From Aureimonas glaciei (GTDB lineage Bacteria; Pseudomonadota; Alphaproteobacteria; Rhizobiales; Rhizobiaceae): 64,000 nucleotides of DNA. Below are positions 37,525-45,897 of the stretch, piece by piece. The translations under genes and the position numbers were made by a program. Each line of letters begins with the position of its first letter. Position 1 is the stretch's first letter. The notes beneath the pieces were generated by a model. It ran no database searches and was not told the DNA's origin. It saw nothing but the letters and a program-made list of their open reading frames with translations. The stretch spans positions 248,001-312,000 of the forward strand of contig NZ_BMJJ01000001.1 of the NCBI RefSeq assembly GCF_014643375.1, in the 5' to 3' direction.

Positions 37525-38216
37525 GGGCTCGGTTGCTTTCCGGTAGGGCTGGTGGCGGGCATGTCGCCCGGGCTGGGCAGGAGGGTCATCTTCACCGGGC
37601 CGCCGAAGCCCAGGACCTTGCCGCCTTCCTTGACGTCGAGACTGCCGGCTTCGATGGTCTGGTTCGGCGTGTTGATGGTGACGGGGCCGGCGCCGATCAT
37701 GCTGCCATTGGCCATATCGATCCGCGCGTCGCTGAGCCGGATCGACATGCCGCTGCTGGTGTCGACCCTGACGTCGTCGTAGAGGCGCAATTGCTGGCTC
37801 TTTTGTTCGTAGTGACCGCGGGCGGCGAGCACGTCGGCAGTGGCGCTGTCGGAAATGGTGATGTTCGCCTTGACGTCCTCCAGTTCGATCCCGCTGCCAT
37901 CGAGCGCCTGGATGGCACGCTGCGCCACCATCGAATAGGGGCGCTGGTTCTTGTCATAGCCCGACATGCGCGGGTCTTCCATGACGATGCGTCCGTCCTG
38001 CAGGCCGGCCGCCGAGACCGAGACATTGTCCGGCAGGGCCCGGGCGAGCCACGTCACCGCGATGCCGCCGACGACGATGAGAGCCGCCATGGCCGGCAAG
38101 CCGATCTTCAAAAGGGCGACCAGCCGGGAGTGTCGGCGCGCGCGGGCGAACTCCTTGTCGGAGCGTCGGTTGTCGGTCAGGCTGGCGAGAGCCCCCGCAC
38201 GCACCGCCCGATCCAT
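37521..38216 (-). CDS. lptC: LPS export system protein LptC
   Basis: Bitopic inner-membrane protein that receives LPS from LptB2FG and hands it to LptA. 231 residues: short cytoplasmic basic region, one membrane segment (LPAMAALIVVGGIAVTWLA, about 45-63), then periplasmic jellyroll with YSMVAQRAIQ and repeated A-x-G-x-Y strands and a Pro-rich tail. Start ATG 38216 has AGGA 4 nt upstream; longer frames are unrelated. First gene of the lptC-lptA-lptB-rpoN run; the RNase D gene common upstream in relatives is absent, replaced by divergent sppA. Confidence 0.9.
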   Translation of the reverse strand: MDRAVRAGALASLTDNRRSDKEFARARRHSRLVALLKIGLPAMAALIVVGGIAVTWLARALPDNVSVSAAGLQDGRIVMEDPRMSGYDKNQRPYSMVAQRAIQALDGSGIELEDVKANITISDSATADVLAARGHYEQKSQQLRLYDDVRVDTSSGMSIRLSDARIDMANGSMIGAGPVTINTPNQTIEAGSLDVKEGGKVLGFGGPVKMTLLPSPGDMPATSPTGKQPSP

Positions 38217-38510
38217 GTGTCCTGTCGTCTCGGTCAAACGCTGGTCCTGATCTGGTTGGCCTGATGCTGCACGACGTCGATGGTCTGGGGCAGGCGCCGG
38301 TGGACGGGACGACACCGGACCCGGCGGAGCGGACCCCGCCGATCGGGCGAAGCCGTCAGCCGCTTGCGGGCTTCTTGTTTCACCCGCCTAATATGGAGAA
38401 ATTTCGCCGCGGGAAAAGGTGGCCTTCCCCGCGGGCGATGCCGCGCTTGGCAAGACCCGGTCGAGAGTCTATCCGTCCGGTGGTTAGCAAATCATGACGG
38501 TGGATCCGAA

Positions 38511-39491
38511 ATGGCCAATGCGCAGGACCTGATCGACCGTCGACGCCTGCGCCGGAAGCTCGGCTTCTGGCGTGGCGCCGCCCTCTTCCTCGTCGGGCTC
38601 GCCGTGGTCGGGGTCTCCCTGGCGCTGTGGTCGGCCGATGGGCGGGGATCGGCCCGCGACAGCATCGCCATGGTCCGGGTCGAGGGCCTCATCACCGAGG
38701 ACGACAAGCTTCTCGACCTCCTCGCCGACCTCAAGGACGACGCGTCGGTCAAGGCGGTGATCCTGCAGATCGACAGTCCCGGCGGCACCACGGTCGGTGG
38801 CGAAACGCTCTATAATGCCGCAAGGTCGATCGCCGAGGTGAAGCCGCTGGCCGCCGGTGTCGGCACGCTCGCCGCTTCCGCCGGCTACATGATCGCCGTC
38901 GCCGCCGATCACATCGTCGCGCACGAAACCTCGATCGTCGGCTCGATCGGCGTCCTTTTCCAGTATGTCGATGCCTCGGTCCTGCTCGACACGGTCGGCG
39001 TCAAGGTCGACGCGATCAAGTCCTCGCCGCTGAAGGCCGAGCCTTCGCCCTTCAGCCCGGCGCCCGAGGCGGCCAAGGACATGATCCGCCGGCTGGTGAT
39101 GGACACCTATGACTGGTTCGTCACGCTGGTCGATGCGCGCCGTCCCTTCGATGGCGCCGAGGCGCGGCGGCTGGCCGACGGCTCGGTGTTCAGCGGCCGG
39201 CAGGCGCTCGCCAACCGCCTGATCGACGGGCTCGGCGGCGAGCCCGAGATCCGCCGCTGGCTCGAGGAAGAGCGCCAGCTGACGCCTGGCCTGCCGATCG
39301 TCGAGCGCAAGCCGGACGAGGAGGAGGGGCTGGGCTGGTCGATCTTCGCCAGAGCCCGTTCCTTCGTCTTCGCCAGCCTCGGGCTCGATCCCCGTGCCGA
39401 GACGCTCCCCGAGGCGCTGCTGCGCGGCAGCGGCCACGCCGGCGGCCTGGTGTCGATCTGGGAGCCGCAGCTGGGGGGCAGGGCGCCGTGA
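38511..39491 (+). CDS. sppA: Signal peptide peptidase SppA, short form
   Basis: Membrane-anchored serine protease (family S49) that degrades leftover signal peptides. 326 residues, the single-domain form. One membrane segment (AALFLVGLAVVGVSLALWS, about 23-41) anchors it with the active domain outside the cytoplasm. Catalytic dyad Ser123 (TLAASAGYM) and Lys175 (SSPLKAEPSPF), with the oxyanion IDSPGG motif. A -10-like TAATAT lies at 38389-38394. Upstream of ihfB, a neighbour conserved in Rhizobiales. Confidence 0.94.
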   Translation: MANAQDLIDRRRLRRKLGFWRGAALFLVGLAVVGVSLALWSADGRGSARDSIAMVRVEGLITEDDKLLDLLADLKDDASVKAVILQIDSPGGTTVGGETLYNAARSIAEVKPLAAGVGTLAASAGYMIAVAADHIVAHETSIVGSIGVLFQYVDASVLLDTVGVKVDAIKSSPLKAEPSPFSPAPEAAKDMIRRLVMDTYDWFVTLVDARRPFDGAEARRLADGSVFSGRQALANRLIDGLGGEPEIRRWLEEERQLTPGLPIVERKPDEEEGLGWSIFARARSFVFASLGLDPRAETLPEALLRGSGHAGGLVSIWEPQLGGRAP

Positions 39492-39560
39492 GCGTTTCAG
39501 CCAATCTCGTTCCCGGAGCGTCGGGATATTGATCTGACGGCCCACCTGCCCTTACACTTC

Positions 39561-39591
39561 GCCGACCCAAGACCCTAGCCGACCCAAGACC
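39561..39591. repeat. Direct repeat, two copies of GCCGACCCAAGACC
   Basis: Perfect 14-bp copies at 39561-39574 and 39578-39591, start-to-start 17 bp, in the sppA-ihfB intergenic gap, about 105 bp before the ihfB start. Function unknown; could be slippage or a regulator site. Confidence 0.6.
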
Positions 39592-39697
39592 TTGTACGTG
39601 AACCCGTCCGCCCCTCAGCCGCGCACGATCCTGTCGTGCCGGGTGGCGGGCCCACCGGCGAATGCGACGATCGCCCAGACCCGAACGGAGCCCACCC

Positions 39698-39982
39698 GTG
39701 ATCAAATCCGAACTCGTGCAGATCATCGCGAGCCGCAATCCGCATCTCTACCAGCGCGACGTCGAGACCATCGTCAACGCGATCTTCGACGAGATCACCG
39801 ATGCGCTGTGCGAGAGCAACCGCGTCGAGTTGCGCGGCTTCGGCGCCTTTTCGGTGAAGAATCGTCCGCCGCGCGCCGGCCGCAACCCGCGCACCGGCGA
39901 ATCGGTCGAGGTCGAGGAGAAGTGGGTGCCCTTCTTCAAGGCTGGCAAGGAGCTGCGCGAGCGCCTGAACGAGCCCAGCTGA
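39698..39982 (+). CDS. ihfB: Integration host factor subunit beta
   Basis: DNA-bending nucleoid protein that pairs with IhfA, important for sigma-54 promoters, recombination and replication. 94 residues in the HU/IHF fold: [20 protein letters not shown], the [11 protein letters not shown] strand and the DNA-intercalating arm [13 protein letters not shown] with Pro. The start is GTG 39698 (IKSELVQII follows), with CGGAG 9 nt upstream; no better ATG exists in frame. Second gene after sppA, followed by lapA. Confidence 0.96.
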   Translation: MIKSELVQIIASRNPHLYQRDVETIVNAIFDEITDALCESNRVELRGFGAFSVKNRPPRAGRNPRTGESVEVEEKWVPFFKAGKELRERLNEPS

Positions 39983-40207
39983 CGCCACGCGCTTGCCGCC
40001 GCGCGACGCGATGGCGCCCGGCGGGCGACGTTTCGGACCGTGTCCGGGGCTGACAGTCGAGGGCGAAGGCGGGCGGACCGAAAGGCGCGGCGCGCCGCAA
40101 TCGCCCGCTGGCGCGATTGACCCGGGGCCCGGCGCCGCCATATCGAAGACGTGACGCACGTTGAACGCGCCCGGGTCATCCGGGCAAAGCCAGTCAAGGG
40201 CCCGACG

Positions 40208-40573
40208 ATGATCTCCAGAATCCTGTCCTTCGTGATCCTCGTGCCGCTGGCCATCCTGCTCGTGGTGTTCTGCGTCGCCAACCGGGCGCCGGTCACCGTC
40301 TCGCTGGATCCCTTCGGCACCATGCCGCAGTTCACCTACTCCCTGCCGCTGTTCATCGTCATGATGGGGGCGATCATTACCGGCGTGATCCTCGGCGGCC
40401 TCGGCACCTGGCTGACGCAGTCGCACTACCGCCGCAAGGCCTGGAAGCGCCGCAACGAAGTCGAGCGGCTGCGCCGCGAGGCCGAGGAGGCCAAGGCCAG
40501 CCTGCGCCTGCTGCGCGAGGAAAAGACGGCGACGCCGCCCTCGACCGCTCTCGCGGCGCCGCGCGCGGCTTAA
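40208..40573 (+). CDS. lapA: LapA-domain (DUF1049) inner-membrane protein
   Basis: Small membrane protein of 121 residues with two membrane segments (ILSFVILVPLAILLVVFCVA and LPLFIVMMGAIITGVILGGLG) and a charged cytoplasmic coiled-coil tail (KRRNEVERLRREAEEAKASL), matching LapA/DUF1049. In E. coli LapA is associated with LapB in controlling LpxC and LPS synthesis; this alphaproteobacterial role is unproven. AAGGG precedes ATG 40208. Possible promoter TTGACC-17-ATATCG upstream (around 40118-40146). trpF/trpB/trpA, its usual downstream neighbours in rhizobia, are absent here. Confidence 0.85.
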   Translation: MISRILSFVILVPLAILLVVFCVANRAPVTVSLDPFGTMPQFTYSLPLFIVMMGAIITGVILGGLGTWLTQSHYRRKAWKRRNEVERLRREAEEAKASLRLLREEKTATPPSTALAAPRAA

Positions 40574-40592
40574 TCCAGCCACGCCAAAGCGG

Positions 40593-40711
40593 CTTCTTCT
40601 CCCTCCGGGGAGAAGGTCGCGGCAGCGGGATGAGGGGGAGCGCGGCGTCCTGGCGGCCTGCCGCCACCCCCTCTCCGGCCTGCCGGCCACCTCTCCCCGG
40701 AGGGGCGAGGA
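40593..40711. repeat. Palindromic intergenic repeat, copy B
   Basis: About 119 bp between lapA and coxG. Left arm CTTCTTCTCCCTCCGGGGAG then AAGGTCGCGGCAGCGGGATGAGGGGG; the right arm (CCCCCTCTCCGGCCTGCCGG...GGAGGGGCGAGGAAG) is its imperfect reverse complement. Same family as copy A (30072-30215). Could serve as a bidirectional terminator hairpin for the two convergent genes. Confidence 0.8.
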
Positions 40712-40749
40712 AGGCGCGTTGCCGTTGCGCCCGCTTCCTTGCCGGCGGT

Positions 40750-41229
40750 TCAGACGGCTTCCGTCGTCCCCGTTGCGCCTGTGGCTTCGCCGCCGGAAAG
40801 ATGCGCCGCGAAATTGTCGAAGAACTGGCCGGCGAGTTTCTTGGTCGAGGATTCGATCAGACGGCCGCCGAGCTGGGCGATCTTGCCGCCGACCTGCGCG
40901 TCGACGGTGTAGGTCAGGATCGTCTCCGCGCCTTCCTCGGCCAGATGCACGTCGGCGCCGCCCTTGGCAAAGCCCGCAATGCCGCCCTTGCCCTCGCCGA
41001 CGATCGAATAGCTTTCCGGCGCGTTGACGTTTTCGAGCCGGACCTCGCCGTTGAACTTCGCCTTGACCGGGCCGACCTTGGCGACGACGGTCGCGGCCAT
41101 GGCGTTGTCGCCGGTCATTTCGAGGCTCTCGCAGCCGGGGATGCAGGCCTTGAGAACGGCGGGGTCGTTGAGCGCTTCCCAGACCTTCTGCCGGGGGGCC
41201 GGCAGCCGGTATTCGCCTTTGAGATCCAT
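40750..41229 (-). CDS. CoxG/SRPBCC family protein
   Basis: 159-residue helix-grip (START/Bet v1-like) protein of the CoxG family. The N-terminal MDLKGEYRLPAPRQKVWEAL and LKACIPGCESLEMTGDN, then GKGGIAGFAKGGADVHL, are characteristic. In carboxydotrophs CoxG helps anchor or mature CO dehydrogenase, but the family is widespread beside other molybdenum hydroxylases and alone. No molybdenum hydroxylase genes are in this window, so the function here is open. Single gene, convergent with lapA and divergent from the methyltransferase. Confidence 0.85.
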   Translation of the reverse strand: MDLKGEYRLPAPRQKVWEALNDPAVLKACIPGCESLEMTGDNAMAATVVAKVGPVKAKFNGEVRLENVNAPESYSIVGEGKGGIAGFAKGGADVHLAEEGAETILTYTVDAQVGGKIAQLGGRLIESSTKKLAGQFFDNFAAHLSGGEATGATGTTEAV

Positions 41230-41371
41230 GTCTGTCCTCCCGATGTCGCGGCCACCCGGACGCTTCCGGTGTGTCCGACGTCACCTTCAGGATTTTCGGG
41301 GTTTTGCCAAGCGCAAACCAAACCGATACAGGAGCGGGCATGACAGACACGATCGGCCAGGAGCCACCCCG

Positions 41372-42406
41372 TTGAGCGGACCGCGCCGCCCCCGCAAGGA
41401 TTCCTTGCCCCGCCCCGCTTCGGCTTCGGGCGAGACGCCGCGTCCCGCCGCCGAAGCGGCCGCGCCCGCCGCAGGCCCGCGCCCGGCCCCACCGAAGCGC
41501 CCGGGCGCCCGGCCGGCCGAGCGCCTGCCGGTGATCCTGACGGTCGAGCCGGACGCCGACTACGCCCTCCTCGATTCGGGCGCCGGCGAAAAGCTCGAGC
41601 GCTACGGTCCCCTGACCGTGCGCCGCCCGGAGAACCAGGCGATCTGGGGCAAGCGCCTCGCCGATCCCGCCTGGGAGGCGGCCGACGCGATCTTCACCGG
41701 CGACACCGACGAGGAGGGCCTCGGCCGCTGGCGCTTTCCGAAAGTGCCGCTCGGTGAGACCTGGCCGCTGGAGCACAAGGGCCTGTCCTATCTCGGCCGC
41801 TTCACCTCCTATCGCCATACCGGCGTCTTTCCCGAGCAGGCTGGCCATTGGGCCTTCGTCACCGACGCCATCGCGGCGGCGAAACGACCGGTGAAGGTGC
41901 TGAATCTCTTCGGCTACACCGGCCTCGCCTCGCTGCTCGCCGCCCGGGCCGGCGCCGAGGTGACGCATGTCGACGCTTCGAAGAAGGCGATCCTCTGGGC
42001 GCGGGAGAACCAGGAACTCGCCGGCCTTACCGAGGCGCCGATCCGCTGGATCTGCGAGGATGCGGTGCGCTATGCCGAGCGCGAGGTGAAGCGCGGCAGC
42101 CGCTACGACATCGTGCTCTTGGATCCGCCGCGTTTCGGCCGCGGCCCGAAGGGCGAGGTCTGGCAGCTGCTCGACGATCTGCCCTATCTCCTCGACCTCT
42201 GCCGCAGCCTAATGTCGGACAAGCCGCTGGCGCTGATCCTCACCGCCTATTCCATCCGCTCCTCCTTCTATTCGCTGCAGGCGCTGATGACCGAGACGCT
42301 GCGCGGCATGGGCGGCACGGTGGAATCGGGCGAACTGATCATCCGCGAGGCCGGCGAGGACGCCCGATGCCTCTCGACCTCGCTCTTCTCGCGCTGGATT
42401 CCCTGA
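41372..42406 (+). CDS. SAM-dependent rRNA methyltransferase-like protein (RlmI/RlmK type)
   Basis: Class I methyltransferase of 344 residues. A Pro/Ala-rich N-terminus (about 1-45) precedes the domain; motif I is VLNLFGYTGLASLLAARAGA near 180, followed by the acidic VDASKKAI, and motif IV is LLDPPRFGRG (DPPR), typical of RNA cytosine or guanine methyltransferases of the RlmI/RlmK group. The target is not identifiable. Start is TTG 41372, with AGGAG 8 nt upstream; all in-frame ATGs further up lie within the antisense coxG gene. The stop is 1 nt before the next gene. Confidence 0.85.
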   Translation: MSGPRRPRKDSLPRPASASGETPRPAAEAAAPAAGPRPAPPKRPGARPAERLPVILTVEPDADYALLDSGAGEKLERYGPLTVRRPENQAIWGKRLADPAWEAADAIFTGDTDEEGLGRWRFPKVPLGETWPLEHKGLSYLGRFTSYRHTGVFPEQAGHWAFVTDAIAAAKRPVKVLNLFGYTGLASLLAARAGAEVTHVDASKKAILWARENQELAGLTEAPIRWICEDAVRYAEREVKRGSRYDIVLLDPPRFGRGPKGEVWQLLDDLPYLLDLCRSLMSDKPLALILTAYSIRSSFYSLQALMTETLRGMGGTVESGELIIREAGEDARCLSTSLFSRWIP

Positions 42407-42407
42407 C

Positions 42408-43280
42408 ATGGCCGACGATTTCGACGACAAGAATGCCCGTCCCGCCAGGCGCCCGGATCTGTCCGCCCCCGGCCGGGTCAAGGACCTCTCCAGCGTCTCC
42501 AACCCGATCATCAAGGACATCCGCGCGCTCGGCCTGAAGAAGCACCGCGAAGAGACGGGCCTCTTCATCGCCGAGGGGCTGAAGCTCGTCATCGACGCGC
42601 TCGACGCCGGCTGGGCGATCGAGACGCTGGTAGTGGCGAAGTCACAGCTGCACAACCCGCTTTTGACCCAGACCGCCGCCCGCACCGTCGCGCTCGGCGC
42701 CGACGTCGTCGAGGCCTCGGAAAAGGTGCTCGGCGTCATCACGCGGCGCGACAATCCGCAGAGCGCCATCGGCGTCTTCCGCCAGAAGACCACGTCGCTC
42801 GACAAGCTCGACCTCGGCAAGGACGGCGTCGTCGTCGTCCTCGACCGCGTCCGCGATCCCGGCAATCTCGGCACCATCCTGCGCACCGCCGACGCCGTCG
42901 GCGCGAAGGGCGTCGTGCTCGTCGGCGACTGCGTCGATCCGTTTTCGCTGGAGACGGTGCGCGCCACCATGGGCTCGATCTTCGCCGTGCCGATCGTGCG
43001 CGCCAGCGAGGGGCAGCTGCTCGGCTGGCGCACGAAATTCCGCGGCCTCGTCGCCGGCACGCACATGTCGGGCACGACCGACTACCGCGCGCCCGACTAT
43101 GCGGGCAAGCCGACGCTCCTGATGATGGGCAACGAGCAGGCCGGCCTGTCGGAGCCGCTGGCCAAGGCCTGCGACGTCCTCCTGCGCATTCCCCAGGCCG
43201 GCCGTGCCGACAGCCTGAACCTCGCCATCGCCACCGGCGTTATGCTGTTCGAGGTCCGGCGCAAGGCGCTCGTCCTGTGA
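42408..43280 (+). CDS. TrmH/SpoU family RNA 2'-O-methyltransferase
   Basis: SPOUT-fold RNA methyltransferase (likely rRNA ribose 2'-O-methylation), 290 residues. N-terminal substrate-binding domain (about 30-125; SNPIIKDIRAL, GLFIAEGLKLV), then the SpoU catalytic domain with motif 1 RVRDPGNLGTILRTADA, motif 2 LLMMGNEQAGLS and motif 3 RIPQAGRADSLNLAIATG, all complete for the trefoil-knot SAM site. Specific target unknown (RlmB-like or TsnR-like). Starts 1 nt after the preceding methyltransferase, so a co-translated pair; lspA start overlaps its stop. Confidence 0.92.
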   Translation: MADDFDDKNARPARRPDLSAPGRVKDLSSVSNPIIKDIRALGLKKHREETGLFIAEGLKLVIDALDAGWAIETLVVAKSQLHNPLLTQTAARTVALGADVVEASEKVLGVITRRDNPQSAIGVFRQKTTSLDKLDLGKDGVVVVLDRVRDPGNLGTILRTADAVGAKGVVLVGDCVDPFSLETVRATMGSIFAVPIVRASEGQLLGWRTKFRGLVAGTHMSGTTDYRAPDYAGKPTLLMMGNEQAGLSEPLAKACDVLLRIPQAGRADSLNLAIATGVMLFEVRRKALVL

Positions 43281-43813
43281 CCCGAGGGGCCGCCGCCCTG
43301 GTGATCCTCCTCACCGTCGTCGCCGACCAGGCGATCAAGGCCGTGGTCGTGGCGACCATGGCGCTGGGCGGCTCGGTCGAGCTCCTGCCGTTCCTGGCGC
43401 TCTACCATGCCCGCAACGACGGCATCGCCTTCTCGATGTTCGCCGGCTTCGGCGATCTCGGCCTGGCCTTGATGGCCGTCGTCGTCCTCGGCTTCGTCTT
43501 CTGGCTCTGGTGGAAGACGCCGGCCGACCGGCGGTTGACGCATGTCGCCTTCGCCATCATCGTCGGCGGGGCGATCGGCAATCTGATCGACCGCGTCCGC
43601 CTCGGCTACGTCGTCGACTATGTCCTCTTCCACACGCCCGTCTGGTCGTTTGCCGTGTTCAACCTCGCCGATGCCTGCATTTCCGTCGGCGCCGTGGCGA
43701 TCGTCGTCGACGAGTTCCTGCTCGGCCGGCGCGAGGAGAAGGGTGCCAAGGCCGACGGGGCCAAGGCGCCCGACGAGACCATGCCCGGAAAGCCCGGGCC
43801 GGGGACGGACTGA
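43277..43813 (+). CDS. lspA: Lipoprotein signal peptidase LspA
   Basis: Inner-membrane aspartyl protease that cleaves the signal peptides of diacylglyceryl-prolipoproteins. 178 residues, four membrane segments; catalytic Asp105 (GNLIDRV) and Asp132 (FNLADACI), with conserved N in HARNDGIAFS. The C-terminal tail after residue 155 is Lys/Gly/Pro-rich and not conserved. Starts at GTG 43277, overlapping the preceding stop (GTGA). Confidence 0.95.
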   Translation: MTRGAAALVILLTVVADQAIKAVVVATMALGGSVELLPFLALYHARNDGIAFSMFAGFGDLGLALMAVVVLGFVFWLWWKTPADRRLTHVAFAIIVGGAIGNLIDRVRLGYVVDYVLFHTPVWSFAVFNLADACISVGAVAIVVDEFLLGRREEKGAKADGAKAPDETMPGKPGPGTD

Positions 43814-43858
43814 GCGTCGGCGATGGTCGGCGCCGGACAGCGAGGGGAGAATCCAGCG

Positions 43859-44848
43859 ATGAGCGAGACCTTCAGGGCGATCCTGATTTCCCGCGATGCC
43901 GACAAGCGGCAGAGCGTCGAGACCGTCACGATGACGCCCGGCGACCTCATGGACGGCGACGTCGACATCGCGGTCGAGGCGACGACGGTGAACTACAAGG
44001 ACGGCCTGGCGATCACCGGTAAGGCCCCTGTCGTGCGCCGCTGGCCGATGATCCCCGGCGTCGACCTCGCCGGCACGGTAATTTCCTCGACCCATGCCGA
44101 CTGGCGTGCCGGCGACAAGGTGGTGCTGAACGGCTGGGGCGTCGGCGAGGTCCATTACGGCGCCTATGCCGGAAGGGCGCGCGTCAGCGGCGACTGGCTG
44201 GTGCCGCTGCCGGAGGTCTTCTCGGCCGGGGAAGCGATGGCCATCGGCACCGCCGGCTATACCGCGATGATGAGCGTGATGGCGATCGAGGCGGCAGGCG
44301 TGACGCCGGCCGACGGGCCGGTGATCGTCACGGGCGCGGCCGGCGGCGTCGGCTCGGTCGCGGTGGCGCTCCTCGCCAAGCTCGGCTGGCACGTCGTCGC
44401 CTCGACCGGACGGGCGGAAGAGGCGAGCTATCTGAAGGATCTCGGCGCCGCCGAGGTGATCGACCGGGCCGAGCTCTCGGCGCCGGGCAAGCCGCTCGGC
44501 AAGGAGCGCTGGGCCGCTGGAATCGACGCCGTCGGCAGCCATACGCTGGCCAACGTCCTCGCCCAGACGCGCTATCACGGCGCTGTCGCCTGCTGTGGCC
44601 TCGCCCAGGGCATGGACCTGCCGGCCTCGGTCGCGCCCTTCATCCTGCGCGGCGTTTCACTCGTCGGCATCGATTCGGTGATGGCGCCGAAACCGCGTCG
44701 CCTCGCCGCCTGGTGCCGCCTCGCCGAGGACCTCGACCGCGAGCGGCTGGCCGCGCTGACCACCGAAATCGGCTTCGACGACATCGTCGCGGCGGCGCAC
44801 CGAATCGTCGACGGCAAGGTGCGCGGCCGGCTCGTCGTCACCATGTAG
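43859..44848 (+). CDS. acuI: Acrylyl-CoA reductase-like MDR family oxidoreductase
   Basis: Zinc-independent medium-chain dehydrogenase of 329 residues, NADPH-dependent. Close to AcuI/YhdH, which reduce acrylyl-CoA to propanoyl-CoA (relevant to 3-hydroxypropionate and DMSP breakdown or detoxification). Features: TTVNYKDGLAITGKAPVVRR and PMIPGVDLAG of the YhdH/AcuI group, NADP-binding VTGAAGGVGSVAVALLAKLG, and the LRGVSLVGIDSV strand near the C-terminus. ATG 43859 follows GAGGGGAGA. Single gene, 45 bp after lspA and possibly cotranscribed. Confidence 0.85.
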   Translation: MSETFRAILISRDADKRQSVETVTMTPGDLMDGDVDIAVEATTVNYKDGLAITGKAPVVRRWPMIPGVDLAGTVISSTHADWRAGDKVVLNGWGVGEVHYGAYAGRARVSGDWLVPLPEVFSAGEAMAIGTAGYTAMMSVMAIEAAGVTPADGPVIVTGAAGGVGSVAVALLAKLGWHVVASTGRAEEASYLKDLGAAEVIDRAELSAPGKPLGKERWAAGIDAVGSHTLANVLAQTRYHGAVACCGLAQGMDLPASVAPFILRGVSLVGIDSVMAPKPRRLAAWCRLAEDLDRERLAALTTEIGFDDIVAAAHRIVDGKVRGRLVVTM

Positions 44849-44916
44849 AGGACGGCGCTGCGGCGCGCGACGGGTGGCCGGGCCGGCCGCGCGTCACGAA
44901 AGCGTCGCGCAAACCT

Positions 44917-44922
44917 TATAAT
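44917..44922 (+). promoter_or_regulatory. -10 element of the olsB promoter
   Basis: A perfect TATAAT lies 49 bp before the olsB ATG in GC-rich surroundings. The region 17 bp upstream (TCACGA) is a poor -35, suggesting help from an activator or an extended element. Confidence 0.45.
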
Positions 44923-44970
44923 TCCGGTAGCATGACGGCGTGTCGCATGCGTCGGGCGCGAGGAGGGTTC

Positions 44971-45897
44971 ATGAACCTATCGAGGATGGCCGAATTGGCG
45001 CCGGCACCAGTCGGCCGCGCCCCCAGTCCCTTCGGCGCCGTGGTCAAGGCCTTCGTTCCCGCGCCCGTCCGGCGCATGAAGGGTCGCTTCGACGTCAACG
45101 GCCGCGTGCTCGGCCGTCTCGGCCCGCTCGAAGTGCGCCTGGCGCGTTCGCGCGACGAGGTGAAGGCGGCCCAGCAGCTGCGCTACCGCGTGTTCTACGA
45201 GGAAATGTCGGCGCAGCCGTCGCGGCTGCAGAAGCTGACGCGGCGCGACAAGGACGGCTTCGACCGCTATTGCGACCATCTCCTGGTGATCGACGGCGCG
45301 AGAGGCGGCTCGCTCGCCAACCAGATCGTCGGCACCTATCGCCTGATGCGGCAGGAGGGCGCCGAGATGGCCGGCAGCTTCTATACCGCCCAGGAATTCG
45401 AGATCGGCCCGCTTCTGGCCCGGCACCCCGGCAAGCGCTTCCTCGAGCTCGGCCGCTCCTGCGTGCTTAAGGAATATCGCGGCAAGCGCAGCGTCGAACT
45501 GCTCTGGCAGGGGATCTGGGCCTATGTCCAGCAGCACCGCATCGACGTTTTGTTCGGCTGCGCCTCGCTCGCCGGGACAGATCTCAAGGCCTTGGAACTG
45601 CCGCTCGCCTTCCTCAAGACCCATGCCGCCGCGCCGGCCGAATGGCAGGTCCGCGCGCAGCCGCGCAAGGGGGTTCTGCGCGGCGAGGACGTTGACGGCG
45701 AGGCCGACCCGCGCCGCGCTCTGGCGGCGCTGCCGCCCCTCCTGAAGGGCTATCTGAGGATCGGCGGCTATATCGGCGCCGACGCCGTCGTCGACTACCA
45801 GTTCGGCACGACGGACGTGCTCGTGGTCGTCCCGGTGAGCAACATCCACCCGCGCTACGTCGAATATTACGGGGCGGATTCGCGCTTCGTCGCCTGA
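44971..45897 (+). CDS. olsB: Ornithine N-acyltransferase OlsB (3-hydroxyacyl-ACP dependent)
   Basis: First step of ornithine-lipid synthesis: moves a 3-hydroxyacyl chain from ACP to the alpha-amino group of ornithine. 308 residues, GNAT-like. The core starts at GRLGPLEVRLARSRDEVKAAQQLRYRVFYEEM-type sequence (about 47-80), with FLELGRSCVLKEYRGKRSVE and LFGCASLAGTD diagnostic of OlsB/hemolysin-like acyltransferases. AGGAGG lies 5 nt before ATG 44971. The second enzyme, OlsA, is probably the acyltransferase at 60284. Ornithine lipids replace phospholipids under phosphate limitation in rhizobia. Confidence 0.9.
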   Translation: MNLSRMAELAPAPVGRAPSPFGAVVKAFVPAPVRRMKGRFDVNGRVLGRLGPLEVRLARSRDEVKAAQQLRYRVFYEEMSAQPSRLQKLTRRDKDGFDRYCDHLLVIDGARGGSLANQIVGTYRLMRQEGAEMAGSFYTAQEFEIGPLLARHPGKRFLELGRSCVLKEYRGKRSVELLWQGIWAYVQQHRIDVLFGCASLAGTDLKALELPLAFLKTHAAAPAEWQVRAQPRKGVLRGEDVDGEADPRRALAALPPLLKGYLRIGGYIGADAVVDYQFGTTDVLVVVPVSNIHPRYVEYYGADSRFVA

